NCBI RefSeq assembly: GCF_001636055.1
Contig: NZ_CP011789.1
Coordinates: forward strand, 868,001-932,000
Source of the DNA: Pseudomonas putida
Lineage (GTDB): Bacteria > Pseudomonadota > Gammaproteobacteria > Pseudomonadales > Pseudomonadaceae
DNA: 64,000 nt
Direction of reading: 5' to 3'
Shown here: in pieces, positions 35,510-44,769 of the stretch
Layout of the letters: every line of letters begins with the position of its first letter
Numbering within the stretch: the stretch's first letter is position 1
Program-made: the position numbers and the translations under genes
Notes under the pieces: generated by a model
What the model was told of the DNA's origin: nothing
The model's input: the letters and a program-made list of their open reading frames with translations, nothing else
Databases searched by the model: none

Positions 35510-36951
35510 TGCGCTTGTCTGAACTGAAGGATGCCGGGCGCAGCCCGAGCCTGCCCTTGAGCGTGACGCTCGAAGATGCTGCCGGCAGTGCCGAGCTGCA
35601 GTTGCTCAGCCTTCTGCGCGTACTGCCAGGGCAGCGCTATGTCGGTGCCGGTATCTGGCGCGGCACGCCGGTGCTGGCCAAACTGCTGGTCGGCAGCAGC
35701 GCCGCCCGCCATTTCCAGCGTGAGCTGGAGGGCGCGCGCTTGATGGCTGCGCAGGGGTTGACCACGCCCCGACTGCTGGCCGATGGCCTGAAGGATGGCG
35801 AGGGTGGCTGGCTGCTGTTCGAGTTTCTTGAAAACGCTGAAAACCTGGGTGACGCCTGGGCCAAGGTCGAGCATCTGCCGATGCTGGCGGACGAGCAGCA
35901 TGGGGTGCTCGGCGAGGCGCTGACCGCAGTGGCGCAGATGCACGCCAAAGGGCTGTGGCAGGAAGACCTGCACCTGGACAACCTGCTGCGCCACGAGGGC
36001 CACCTCTACCTGATCGATGGTGCCGGCATCAAGGCTGAAACGCCGGGCCAGCAACTGTCGCGCCAGCGCGTGCTGGAAAACCTCGGGGTATTGTTCGCCC
36101 AGTTGCCCAAGCGCCTGGAACCGTTCATCGAAGAGGCGCTGGTGCATTACCTGCTGGCCAATGGCGAGCATGCGCTGCCGCTCGAAGCCCTGCAGAAGCA
36201 GGTCGACAAGGTGCGCAGTTGGCGCTTGAAAGACTACCTGGACAAAGCCGGGCGCGACTGCACGCTGTTCAGCGTCGAGCGAAGCCTCTCAGGCCTGCGT
36301 GCGATCCGGCGCGAGGAGGTGTCTGCCCTGGTGCCGGTACTGGAGCAGGCCGATACGCTGATCGAGCAGGGCCACCTGTACAAGACCGGCGGTGCCGCCA
36401 GCGTGGCACGTATCGAGGCCGGTGGCCGCACGCTGGTGCTCAAGCGCTACAACATCAAGAACACCGCCCACTGGTTCAAGCGTTTCTGGCGCCCGAGTCG
36501 TGCCTGGCATTCCTGGATCGAAGGCCATCGCCTCGAGTTTCTCGACATCGCCACGCCGCGCCCGCTAGCGGTGCTCGAGCAACGGGTGATGGGGTTGCGC
36601 AGCACCGCCTACCTGGTGACCGAATACGCCGACGGTCCTGATCTCACGGCCTGTTTTGCGCCCTACGTCGAGAATGGCGAAGTGCCTGAAGAACAGGTTC
36701 AGGCGTTGGTCAAACTGATGCAGAGGCTGATTGCCGAACGCATCAGCCATGGTGACTTCAAGGGCCACAACCTGTTCTGGCAGAACGGCCAGTGGTCGCT
36801 GATCGACCTTGATGCCATGACCCAGCACGCCACTCAGCTCAGCTTCGCTCCTGCCTACGCACGTGACCGTGCGCGCTTGCTGCGCAACTGGCCAAGCAGC
36901 AGTGCCTTGCACCAACGTCTCGATCAGTTGCTGCCTCGGCTCACCGAGTAA
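35509..36951 (+). CDS. Tandem-domain LPS kinase-like protein (third of three)
   Basis: A 480-residue protein with two InaA-like kinase halves. The first (about 35-215) has ILARY-type strands replaced by GIWRGTPVLAKLLVG, a catalytic-loop analogue GLWQEDLHLDNLLR and LYLIDGAGIK. The second (about 280-475) has ARIEAGGRTLVLKRYNIKN, ERISHGDFKGHNLFW with a proper HGD, and WSLIDLDAM. Only the second has a canonical catalytic loop. It closes the waa operon in this window. The last 28 bases are shared with a convergent gene on the other strand. Confidence 0.85.
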   Translation: MRLSELKDAGRSPSLPLSVTLEDAAGSAELQLLSLLRVLPGQRYVGAGIWRGTPVLAKLLVGSSAARHFQRELEGARLMAAQGLTTPRLLADGLKDGEGGWLLFEFLENAENLGDAWAKVEHLPMLADEQHGVLGEALTAVAQMHAKGLWQEDLHLDNLLRHEGHLYLIDGAGIKAETPGQQLSRQRVLENLGVLFAQLPKRLEPFIEEALVHYLLANGEHALPLEALQKQVDKVRSWRLKDYLDKAGRDCTLFSVERSLSGLRAIRREEVSALVPVLEQADTLIEQGHLYKTGGAASVARIEAGGRTLVLKRYNIKNTAHWFKRFWRPSRAWHSWIEGHRLEFLDIATPRPLAVLEQRVMGLRSTAYLVTEYADGPDLTACFAPYVENGEVPEEQVQALVKLMQRLIAERISHGDFKGHNLFWQNGQWSLIDLDAMTQHATQLSFAPAYARDRARLLRNWPSSSALHQRLDQLLPRLTE

Positions 36952-39722
36952 GCCTGCGGCAGCGTCAGCCAGTCGCTGCTGCGACCGGCCTGGCGCACGC
37001 GAAGGTTCCATTGTCTGTCTTGCCAGCGCAAGATGGCCGAGGCGGGGCTTTCGTGGTTTTGCCCGTCAAGTAGCAGCCGGTAGTGGTGCTTGAGCAGATG
37101 CGCGCGCAGCTGCAGGGCATGGCCACCGGCAAGCAGGTAAAGCCCTTGGTCGCTTTGGTACAACCCGTCGGCATCTTCGTGTTTTTCCCCCGCAGGCACT
37201 TCGGCGAGCCGACAGGTGTCGAACAATGCTTTCAGGTCTGGCAGGCCGTCATACCACAGCACGGGGGAGTCGACGACCCATTCGCCGTCCTCGCGACGCT
37301 TGACCGGGACCTTGGTGTAAGCGTCCGGCTTGCGCGGATCGACCACTCGCCAGCGGTAACCGTCGAACGCGACCTGGTAACTCTGGCCGGCGCTGTCCTT
37401 GATGAAGTAGAAGGTCAATCCTGGATAGGGTGAGGGCTGTTCATAAATACCCTCCTTGTGGATGCCGTCGACTCGGTAGCGAAGCTTGCTGGTATTGACC
37501 GCACTGACCATGGCCGGGGGGAGTGACAGTGGCGGCGTCGGTGGCATGGCTCGAATTGCCCGGCGAACCACCGTTGAACCGGAGACGCTGTTGATGCCGT
37601 CGCTGGCATAGCTGAAGGCATCGACCAGCGAGCGCAGCATGCCGATGCGATCACTTTCGACGTACGCCTTGTGGGTGTCGAGCACCGAGATCGCGGCTCT
37701 GGCGAACGACAGTACTGCCAAGGCCCGGCTGGGCAGAACCAGGCTGAGCAGGTCGAGGATGACCCACAGCACATGCAGGCTGAAATCGCCCAGCAGCTCC
37801 AGTTTCGTATTGGTGGCCGCGTCCACCGCTGAGAGTGCTGCGTGGACCTCGGCCCGATAGCGTGCGTGCTGAAAGTCGCCGGTGATTTCCGGACGGCTTA
37901 TCCGTGAGCCCAAGCCGCCCTTGGACAGCCAGCGTTCGACATTGGCCGGGTTGGCCAATGGCATGCGGTCTTTGACATAGTCACGCAGAGCTGGTCTCTC
38001 GCGTAGCGAGCGCAGCATGTGCCGAGCGTTGCGATACTCACGCCAGGCGCGGCGATCCGGGGCATCCGGGGTATAGACCAGAAAGCGCTGCATGCCGGCG
38101 TTCTCGGGGGTGACGAACATGACCCCTTGTACGGTATGGCCGTCTATCAACAGCTGTCGCACGCTCAGGCGCGTAACCTTCAGTGCCTTGCGCTGCTCGC
38201 TGTCGGGATGGTCGAGCACGGTGCTGGTCCACAGATAGCCGCGTTCGAAAGGGTCTTCCAGGTAATGGCCGGCGTATCGCGCCTTGGCCGCCTCGGCGCG
38301 CATGCGCGCTCTGCTGATGGCGGCATAACTGTCGCGTCGCCACTTGGCCGTCGGTGACTCCAGCAGGTGCGTGCGCAGGTAGCGGCTGTAGCTCTCGCCA
38401 ACGTCCAGGGCGCGAACCATCTGCTTGATCTGCGCCGGGGTGATCTCGGTCACGGGGCTGCCGTCCGTACGGTGCACTCGTGCTGTCAGCCAGTAGTCGA
38501 CGTCAAGCCAGCTGACGTTGAGCATGGCCAACTGATCCAGGCGATAGCTCTGCGACACCAACTCCACAGTGTCGCCGACCTGCGGGCGGCTGGCAGCGGG
38601 GATGTAGCCGGTAGTGAGGCCGGGATGGAAGACTGGCCCTCTCTGGCGTGCCATCGTCACGCTGACATGCAGATCAAGCGGGTCGGCATCGAATTGATAC
38701 TGCTGGCGCATGGCTGAACGCAGTTGTTCGCAAATCCATGTACTCAGGCCTTCACGGTCGAGGAACTGATCGTGACTGAGAATGCCTGGCGCGGCAGCCT
38801 TGTCGATGGCGATCACCAGCTCCTGCATGGTTTGCATGATATGGATCAGACCTTGTGTCGACGCGTTCTTGAGCCAGGCGGGGCTGTTTCTTTCCAGCAG
38901 CAGGGCATAGCGTGTCTGCAGGGCCGCCCTGCTGTCGGCCAGCGGCAGCAGGTCGGCGGCCGTGTCCAGTTGGGCTGTCAGGTTCGGCCAGTCGATTGGC
39001 GATGTCTGGGCAGCGTTTTCCCAGACCTGGGTCAGGCGTGCATGTTGGCTATCTATCAGGGCCTGTACCTGCAACTGCAACGGATCATCGTTGAACCATT
39101 CGTAGCGCAGGCGTTCGGCATTGCGCGCAAGCTCCCGCTGTTCATCGCCGGCCATCAACTGCAACAGCGGCCTGCTCTGCTGCAGGTCGTCCATGCGCTC
39201 GCACAGCTCGGTGTGCAGTTCTGCCAGGTCGTCGAACGCCTCGATGCCATGGGACAGACTGCACAGCAAGGCGTAGTCGCTGGACTCGGCAGGGTCGGGC
39301 ATGCTGCCCTCGGGGCCGCCTTCGACAATGACGAAGGCGCCGGGCAGGTACTCGCGCCAGTGAGGGGTGCCGATGTCCAGCAGTGGGCGGTAGATTTGTG
39401 GGCGCTCGGCAGGAGGCAGGTGCTGGCGTTGCCCGGGCAGCGGCATTTCTATGCTGGTTTTGAGCAGTTCGGCGTGGTTCGAACCGAGGGTGTGATCATC
39501 GACGCGCAGGGTGATCTGTGCGAGCAGTTGCGCGCGTAGCAAGCTGACCAGTCGTGCTTTACGACTTTCGCCGGTGACGCCGGTGTCGAGCCAATACTCG
39601 GCGAGGTCTGCGAAATACCGCTGGCGTGCCTTGAGCCAGGGCTGCGAGGCCTCAGGCCGGGGCGGCGACGCAAGCAGGTCGCTCAGCTGTTGATCGAAGG
39701 CTTGGAAATGTTGCAGGCTCAT
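36924..39722 (-). CDS. Large DUF6543/dermonecrotic-toxin-like protein
   Basis: A 932-residue protein. It resembles the large Pseudomonas proteins annotated with the DUF6543 (dermonecrotic toxin N-terminal) domain: MSLQHFQAFDQQLSDLLASP, WLKARQRYFADLAEYW, and DPLQLQVQALIDSQHARL in the first 250 residues. No signal peptide is seen. A hydrophobic stretch near residues 641-680 (SLHVLWVILDLLSLVLP) could insert into membrane. The C-terminal 180 residues form a separate Trp/Tyr-rich module (YEQPSPYPGLTFYFIKD, VAFDGYRWRVVDPRKP) repeated in type with LYLLAGGHALQLRAHLLKHH. Alone on its strand; no secretion or immunity gene is adjacent. Function unknown. Confidence 0.7.
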   Translation of the reverse strand: MSLQHFQAFDQQLSDLLASPPRPEASQPWLKARQRYFADLAEYWLDTGVTGESRKARLVSLLRAQLLAQITLRVDDHTLGSNHAELLKTSIEMPLPGQRQHLPPAERPQIYRPLLDIGTPHWREYLPGAFVIVEGGPEGSMPDPAESSDYALLCSLSHGIEAFDDLAELHTELCERMDDLQQSRPLLQLMAGDEQRELARNAERLRYEWFNDDPLQLQVQALIDSQHARLTQVWENAAQTSPIDWPNLTAQLDTAADLLPLADSRAALQTRYALLLERNSPAWLKNASTQGLIHIMQTMQELVIAIDKAAAPGILSHDQFLDREGLSTWICEQLRSAMRQQYQFDADPLDLHVSVTMARQRGPVFHPGLTTGYIPAASRPQVGDTVELVSQSYRLDQLAMLNVSWLDVDYWLTARVHRTDGSPVTEITPAQIKQMVRALDVGESYSRYLRTHLLESPTAKWRRDSYAAISRARMRAEAAKARYAGHYLEDPFERGYLWTSTVLDHPDSEQRKALKVTRLSVRQLLIDGHTVQGVMFVTPENAGMQRFLVYTPDAPDRRAWREYRNARHMLRSLRERPALRDYVKDRMPLANPANVERWLSKGGLGSRISRPEITGDFQHARYRAEVHAALSAVDAATNTKLELLGDFSLHVLWVILDLLSLVLPSRALAVLSFARAAISVLDTHKAYVESDRIGMLRSLVDAFSYASDGINSVSGSTVVRRAIRAMPPTPPLSLPPAMVSAVNTSKLRYRVDGIHKEGIYEQPSPYPGLTFYFIKDSAGQSYQVAFDGYRWRVVDPRKPDAYTKVPVKRREDGEWVVDSPVLWYDGLPDLKALFDTCRLAEVPAGEKHEDADGLYQSDQGLYLLAGGHALQLRAHLLKHHYRLLLDGQNHESPASAILRWQDRQWNLRVRQAGRSSDWLTLPQAYSVSRGSN

Positions 39723-39794
39723 TGGCTGCGCTCCGTAGTGATGGAGCGGCCAGCTTGGCGTGCCAGGCCTCGGTGGGCGCGTTAGCCGATTACC

Positions 39795-39971
39795 TCATCG
39801 TCTCGACAGGCCGCGCACCCCAAGTAGTACCGGTATGCCCAGCCCCGCCCAGGACAGCACATCCCAGGCGCCATCCCCGAGCAGAGCCGCGAACAGCCCC
39901 GCAGCGCTCAGGAGGGCGATGGCGGTTGGCCAGGCGAAGATCCGGCGAGTGCTTTGCGAGCGGTGGCTCAT
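39795..39971 (-). CDS. Small membrane protein coupled to the PepSY gene
   Basis: A 58-residue protein with a basic start (MSHRSQSTRRIFAWP) and two hydrophobic stretches (IALLSAAGLFAALLG and VLSWAGLGIPVLLGV), so a two-helix inner-membrane peptide. Its ATG overlaps the PepSY-protein stop (ATGA at 39971-39968), which strongly indicates co-translation. Small proteins of this kind follow PepSY genes in Pseudomonas siderophore loci; function unknown. Confidence 0.7.
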   Translation of the reverse strand: MSHRSQSTRRIFAWPTAIALLSAAGLFAALLGDGAWDVLSWAGLGIPVLLGVRGLSRR

Positions 39972-41080
39972 GTCCGCACCTCGCGGGGCTTGCGCTGCTT
40001 GCCCCACCACAGATACAGGCCACTGAGCAGGACGACGATGGTCAGCACATCCAGTACCGCCCAGAGGATCTGCATTGGCCGTCCGCCATAGTCGCCGAAG
40101 TGCAGCGGCTGTGACAGGCCCATGGCGTCCATGTACCAGGGGCGATCGCCAATGGCGGTGACTTCCAGGGTACGGGCATCGATCAGTACCGGCGTCAGCA
40201 AGTGCGAGGTCAGGTGTGTCGCGCCTTTCATGAACACCGCGTAGTGGTGTTCGCTGGAAAAGCGTGTACCGGGAAAGGCGATGAAGTCTGCACGCATGCC
40301 GGGTGCGGCCTGTTCGGCGATCTGCAGCAACTGCGTGGCAGGCGCGCGTTCGGTGAGTGGCGGGGCATCGCGATAGGGCGCAACCATCGCCGCCAGGCTG
40401 TCATTGCGCCAGGCCGCGATGACCAGGTCGGACAGCGCGCTGATCACCCCGGTGACACCGACCACCAGCGCCCAGGTCAGGGTGACAACGCCGATCAGGT
40501 TGTGCATGTCGAGCCAGCGCAGGCGCCGCGATTTATCGGTGCGGACCGTGGCGAACTGCAGGCGGCGCATGAACGGAGCGTAGAGCACCGTGCCCGAGAC
40601 GATGGCAACGACGAACAGCACGCCCATGGCGGCCAGCAGGAGTTTGCCGGGAAGGCCGGCGAACATGTCCACGTGCAGGCGCAGGATAGTCATCATCAAG
40701 CCGCCATTGGCGGCGGGCATGGCCACCGCCTCGCCGGTGCGGGCGTCGAGCATGAAGGTGTGCGAGGCGTTGGGTTCGGTGCCAGCGGTGGCTGCGGTGA
40801 TCGCCACCACGCCGTTGCGCTCGTCATCCTCGAAACCGAAATACTGCATGACCTCGCCGGGGCGGTGTTGCTCGGCCTTGATTACCAGTTGCTGCAGGTC
40901 CAGATGCGGCGTGTCGGCAGGCATTTCGCGCAGTTCCGGGGCATCACCGAGCAGGTGTTCGAGTTCGTGGTGGAAGATCAGCGGCAGGCCAGTCAGGGCG
41001 AGCAGCAGCAGGAACAGCGTGCAGATCAGGCTGGTCCAGGTGTGGATCGCCGACCAGCGGCGGATGGTTTGGCTTTTCAT
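39968..41080 (-). CDS. PepSY-associated TM protein
   Basis: A 370-residue inner-membrane protein. TM1 is WTSLICTLFLLLLALTGLPL, and a periplasmic PepSY region follows with LQQLVIKAEQHRPGEVMQYF. Further TM segments are LPGKLLLAAMGVLFVVAIV, LIGVVTLTWALVVGVTGVIS and ILWAVLDVLTIVVLLSGLYLWW. Conserved His in the helices (HTWTSLIC, MHNLIG) are typical of the FoxB/PiuB group thought to act in reductive siderophore iron release. It lies downstream of the TonB receptor, after a REP pair. Confidence 0.88.
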   Translation of the reverse strand: MKSQTIRRWSAIHTWTSLICTLFLLLLALTGLPLIFHHELEHLLGDAPELREMPADTPHLDLQQLVIKAEQHRPGEVMQYFGFEDDERNGVVAITAATAGTEPNASHTFMLDARTGEAVAMPAANGGLMMTILRLHVDMFAGLPGKLLLAAMGVLFVVAIVSGTVLYAPFMRRLQFATVRTDKSRRLRWLDMHNLIGVVTLTWALVVGVTGVISALSDLVIAAWRNDSLAAMVAPYRDAPPLTERAPATQLLQIAEQAAPGMRADFIAFPGTRFSSEHHYAVFMKGATHLTSHLLTPVLIDARTLEVTAIGDRPWYMDAMGLSQPLHFGDYGGRPMQILWAVLDVLTIVVLLSGLYLWWGKQRKPREVRT

Positions 41081-41121
41081 CAGGGTTGCAGCCTTTGCAG
41101 CTTGTGCTGTCTTTCAGGACG

Positions 41122-41190
41122 CAATCGCGGGGCAAGCCCGCTCCCACAGGATTGTGGTGTACCTGTAGGAGCGGGCTTGCCCCGCGATGC
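41122..41190. repeat. Inverted REP pair between the PepSY and receptor genes
   Basis: GCAATCGCGGGGCAAGCCCG and inverted CGGGCTTGCCCCGCGATGC, spacer about 16 bases, lying 5' of the PepSY gene and 3' of the receptor gene in transcript orientation. Confidence 0.85.
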
Positions 41191-41195
41191 GTCAC

Positions 41196-43628
41196 TCAGA
41201 ACTTGTAGTTGGCGCTGACCACAACGCTACGCTGGTCGCCGTAGTAGCAGTAGTACGAATCGCAGGTCGAAATGTAGTCCTTGTTCAGCAGGTTGGTGGC
41301 ATTGACCGCCACCGAGGCGCCCTTGAGGCTGTTGTCCAGGCGGCCCAGGTCGTAGTGCACCGAAGCGTCGAACACGGTGTAGGCCTTGGCCTTGCCGAGG
41401 TAGGTGTTGCCCTGGTCGCCGTAGGTGTTGCCGGTGTAGCGCGCACCGCCGCCGATGCCGAAGCCGTCGAGCACACCGCTGTGCCAGGTATAGTCGGCCC
41501 ACAGCGAGGCTTGCTGGTTGGGCATCAGTTGCAGGCGGTTGCCTTTGTAGATGCCATCCTGTACCTCCGACTTGGCCAGGGTGTAGGCAGCGATCACCTT
41601 CAGGTTCTCGGTGACATCAGAGACGGCCTCAAGCTCCAGACCACGTACCTTCACTTCGCCGGTCTGGCTGGTGATCGATACGCCACCCACGTTGTTGGTG
41701 ACCGAGACGTTTTTCTGGGTGAGGTCATACACAGCAGCCGTCAGCAGGGTATTCGAGCCCGGCGGCTGGTACTTGACGCCCAGCTCCCATTGCTGGCCTT
41801 CGGTAGGTTTGAACGAGTCGGTGGGCGACGCACTGGCATTACTGGAGGGTTGGAACGATTCTGCGTAGGAAAGGTAGGGCACAAAGCCCGAGTCGAAGAC
41901 GTAGCTGATCGCCGCGTTACCGCTGAATTTCTTGTCGCGCTGGGTGTTGGTGGCATCGTTCTTGTTGAAGAACTTGGTACCGGTGTGCACCCAGTCTTCA
42001 CGGCCACCCAAGGTCAGGCGCCAGTTGCCAAGCGCCATCTGGTCCTGAACATACAGGCCGGTCTGTCGGGTTTTCTGGTTGTAGTCGTAGAACGCCGTGG
42101 AGCGATCCGGGCGAGTGATCGGCAGCCCGTAGACCGGGTTGAGGACGTTGCTGTCTGGCACGTTGAAGCCAAAGATCGACAGGTAGTTGCTGTTCATACG
42201 CTGGTGATCCAGGCCGATCAGCAGCGTATGGGTGATGTCCCCCGTGGCGAAGTCGCCCTGGAAGTTGTTGTCCACCGCGAACTGGCTGATGTCTTCATCG
42301 GTGTTGGTGGACATGCGGCTGACGGTGCCATCGTCCTTCACCGGGCCTCCGGGTTGATAGTAGCTACCGGGAGTGATGGTCTGGAACGCCAGGTCCGACT
42401 TGGTGTAGCGCAGATTCTGGCGGAACTGCCAGACGTCGTTGAAGCGATGCTCGAAGGCATAGCCCAGCGCGTAATAGGTGCGATCGTAGAACTCGTAGTC
42501 CGGGTCTCCGAGGTTCTTGTGGTGCGAGATCTTGCCAAACGGCATGTCGATCTTGGTGCCTTGTATCGGCCGGAACTGGCTGGTGGCACCGGTATCGTCA
42601 CGGGTGAACTGGCTGAGGAAGGTCAGCGAGGTGTCCTCGTCGATGTTCCACGTCAGGCTCGGAGCGATGTTGTAGCGCTTGTCGTCGATATGGTCGATCT
42701 GCGTGCCGCCATCGCGGATCACACCGCTGACGCCGTAGAGAAACCGGCCTTCATCGTCGATCTTGCCGGTGCTGGCGAAGTTGATCTGGCGATGGTTGTC
42801 GCTGCCGTACTGCACCTTGATCTCATGTGCGGCTTCGGCTTGCGGGCGACGGCTGACGATATCCAGCAAACCACCGGGTGGGGTCTGGCCATAGATTGAT
42901 GACGCCGGGCCGCGTAGCAGGGCCAGGCGGTCGAGGTTCCAGGTTTCCGGTTTTGGGTTGGCGTAGACGCCGCGTGGCAGTGGCAGGCCGTCAAGGAACT
43001 GGGTCGGCTCGAAGCCCCGCACGCGCATCCAGTCGTAGCGAGTATCGCTGCCGAAGCTGGCGGAAACGATACCTGGCATGTACTTCACCGCGTCATCGAG
43101 GCTGTGCACGCCGCGGTCGCTCATCTGCTGGCGGGTGGCAACCGAGATCGAGCGCGGGGCCTCGACCAGTGCGGTGTCGGTCTTGGTGCCGGCAGCGGTG
43201 CGTTTGGCCAGGTAGCCATCGACCGGTCCCCAGGCGCTTTCGCTGTCGCTGGAGGCGTTCACGCTGGTTTCCGGTAGCGCCAGGCTGCCTTCCGGCACGG
43301 CGACCAGGCTGTAGCTGCCTGCGCTGCCCTGCTGCAGTTGCAGGCCGGTGCCGCGCAGGGCTGCCTGCAGGGCGCCGATGCCATTGAAGGTGCCCCGGAC
43401 CGGCGCTGAGGTACGTCCGCTGGCCAAGCTCGGGTCCAGGGCCAGGGCGATGCCGGCCTCGCTGGCGATCCGGTTCAGGGTGCCGGCCAGCGGCGCGCTG
43501 GGCAGGTCGTAGGCCCGCACGCTGGACTGCTCGGCAGCCAGCAGCATGGGGCTGACCAGAGGGGTGGCAAGGCCGATGGCCAGGGCCATCAGGCTGGGAC
43601 GCAGGTAAGACTCGACAGCACGGGACAT
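41196..43628 (-). CDS. TonB-dependent siderophore receptor with STN signalling domain
   Basis: Outer-membrane ferric-siderophore transducer, 810 residues. Signal peptide about 1-32 (LMALAIGLATPLVSPMLLAA). The STN domain lies about 36-110 (YDLPSAPLAGTLNRIASEAG), the plug about 140-260 with ARSISVATRQQMSDRGV-type residues and RGFEPTQFLDGLPLP, then a 22-strand barrel ending ...VVSANYKF with terminal Phe. The STN domain and adjacent fecI/fecR show it both transports and signals. Ligand is not decidable; a hydroxamate such as ferrioxamine is a guess from locus memory. Confidence 0.93.
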   Translation of the reverse strand: MSRAVESYLRPSLMALAIGLATPLVSPMLLAAEQSSVRAYDLPSAPLAGTLNRIASEAGIALALDPSLASGRTSAPVRGTFNGIGALQAALRGTGLQLQQGSAGSYSLVAVPEGSLALPETSVNASSDSESAWGPVDGYLAKRTAAGTKTDTALVEAPRSISVATRQQMSDRGVHSLDDAVKYMPGIVSASFGSDTRYDWMRVRGFEPTQFLDGLPLPRGVYANPKPETWNLDRLALLRGPASSIYGQTPPGGLLDIVSRRPQAEAAHEIKVQYGSDNHRQINFASTGKIDDEGRFLYGVSGVIRDGGTQIDHIDDKRYNIAPSLTWNIDEDTSLTFLSQFTRDDTGATSQFRPIQGTKIDMPFGKISHHKNLGDPDYEFYDRTYYALGYAFEHRFNDVWQFRQNLRYTKSDLAFQTITPGSYYQPGGPVKDDGTVSRMSTNTDEDISQFAVDNNFQGDFATGDITHTLLIGLDHQRMNSNYLSIFGFNVPDSNVLNPVYGLPITRPDRSTAFYDYNQKTRQTGLYVQDQMALGNWRLTLGGREDWVHTGTKFFNKNDATNTQRDKKFSGNAAISYVFDSGFVPYLSYAESFQPSSNASASPTDSFKPTEGQQWELGVKYQPPGSNTLLTAAVYDLTQKNVSVTNNVGGVSITSQTGEVKVRGLELEAVSDVTENLKVIAAYTLAKSEVQDGIYKGNRLQLMPNQQASLWADYTWHSGVLDGFGIGGGARYTGNTYGDQGNTYLGKAKAYTVFDASVHYDLGRLDNSLKGASVAVNATNLLNKDYISTCDSYYCYYGDQRSVVVSANYKF

Positions 43629-43741
43629 GCAGTGGCTCCTAGACGGATAAGTGCTAACTGCTTCCTTGCCGAGCGAGATTTGGAAAGTGACAGGGGGGTG
43701 GAGATTTTTTTGTCTGGGGTTATTGCAGGGATGTTCCGGCC

Positions 43742-43773
43742 CTATCGCGGGGCAAGCCCGCTCCTCCTACAGG
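43742..43773. repeat. Single REP element
   Basis: CTATCGCGGGGCAAGCCCGC followed by a duplicated CTC; no inverted partner seen. It lies between fecR and the receptor gene. Confidence 0.7.
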
Positions 43774-43812
43774 TGCACCACCGATGTGAGGAACGATAGG
43801 GCCGGTACTGAT

Positions 43813-44769
43813 TCACCGCGGCCCGACGGTCACCCACCAGGGCGTCCGCCGTTCGATCTTCACCGGCAAGGCCGGCACCAGCGAAGCCAGCGCCAGGTCG
43901 GTATCCGTTAGCGGGAAGCTGCCGGTCACGCGCAGGTTGGCGACTTCATCCGACACCCCCAAGTGCCCGCTGCGATAACGACCGAGTTCGGCGACCAGGT
44001 CCGCCAGGCGCACGTTGTCGACCACCAGCATGCCCCGGGTCCAGGCGTCGGCACCGGCGCTGACCGGGCCGATCAGGCCGAGGCCGTTGCTGTGCATCAA
44101 GACTTGCTGGCCCTCGTTCAGCACTTCTTCGTTATCCGTGTTGCTCGGTTGCGCAGCTACCTGAGCCTGCAGCACTTCAAGGCGTGTGCCGGCAGTTTCG
44201 CGTTTGACCAGGAAGCGCGTGCCCAGCGGACGCAGCCGTCCATCGTCGGTGCGCACCCACAACGGGCGAGGGTCGTCGTGGCCGGTTTCCACGGAGATCT
44301 CCCCTTGGTGCAGCACGATCACCCGTTGTTCGCCCTCGTAGTCGATATCGACTGCGGTGTGGGTGGCCAGGCTCAGCAGTGTGCCGTCCTCCAGGCGCAG
44401 GGTACGCAGCTCTCCGGTCCCGGTGCGTTGATCAGCCAGCCAGTAGCTGGGTGCCAGCGAAGGGGCGCCGATCCAGGCCAGCAGGCCACCGAGCAGGAGC
44501 ATCCCGGCCAGCCCGCCACCGAGCTTGCCAACCCGCTGGCGCAGGCCGGCGCGTGACTGCAGCAGGGCGTGGCGGGCGGGGCCTGCAGCCGCGCCCACAC
44601 GTTGGTCGAGCATGCCAAGCTGGAACCAGGCGCGCGCATGTTCCTCGCTGGCGGCGTGCCAGCGCGTGAATTCGTTGCGCTCATCGGCGGTGCCGTCGCC
44701 GCCCTCCAGGCAAAGTTTCCACGCAATGGCGGCTTCCAGGACCTTGGCCGAGACCGGCGTATTGCTCAC
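43813..44769 (-). CDS. fecR: FecR-type anti-sigma/sigma regulator
   Basis: Inner-membrane transmitter that relays siderophore binding from the receptor STN domain to the sigma factor. The 318 residues have an N-terminal DUF4880-type cytoplasmic anti-sigma domain (AIAWKLCLEGGDGT to HARAWFQLGML). One TM follows (LGGGLAGMLLLGGLLAWIG), then a periplasmic FecR domain (RTLRLEDGTLLSLATHTAVD). The start is GTG 44769, which overlaps the sigma factor stop as GTGA. An upstream in-frame ATG at 44799 lies inside the sigma gene and is less likely. The name denotes the family only. Confidence 0.9.
   Translation of the reverse strand: MSNTPVSAKVLEAAIAWKLCLEGGDGTADERNEFTRWHAASEEHARAWFQLGMLDQRVGAAAGPARHALLQSRAGLRQRVGKLGGGLAGMLLLGGLLAWIGAPSLAPSYWLADQRTGTGELRTLRLEDGTLLSLATHTAVDIDYEGEQRVIVLHQGEISVETGHDDPRPLWVRTDDGRLRPLGTRFLVKRETAGTRLEVLQAQVAAQPSNTDNEEVLNEGQQVLMHSNGLGLIGPVSAGADAWTRGMLVVDNVRLADLVAELGRYRSGHLGVSDEVANLRVTGSFPLTDTDLALASLVPALPVKIERRTPWWVTVGPR

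Noticed and set aside
43629..43740. An ECF sigma promoter for the TonB receptor
   Set aside because: Some AAATC and CGTC fragments are present, but spacing does not fit a known iron-sigma promoter well enough.
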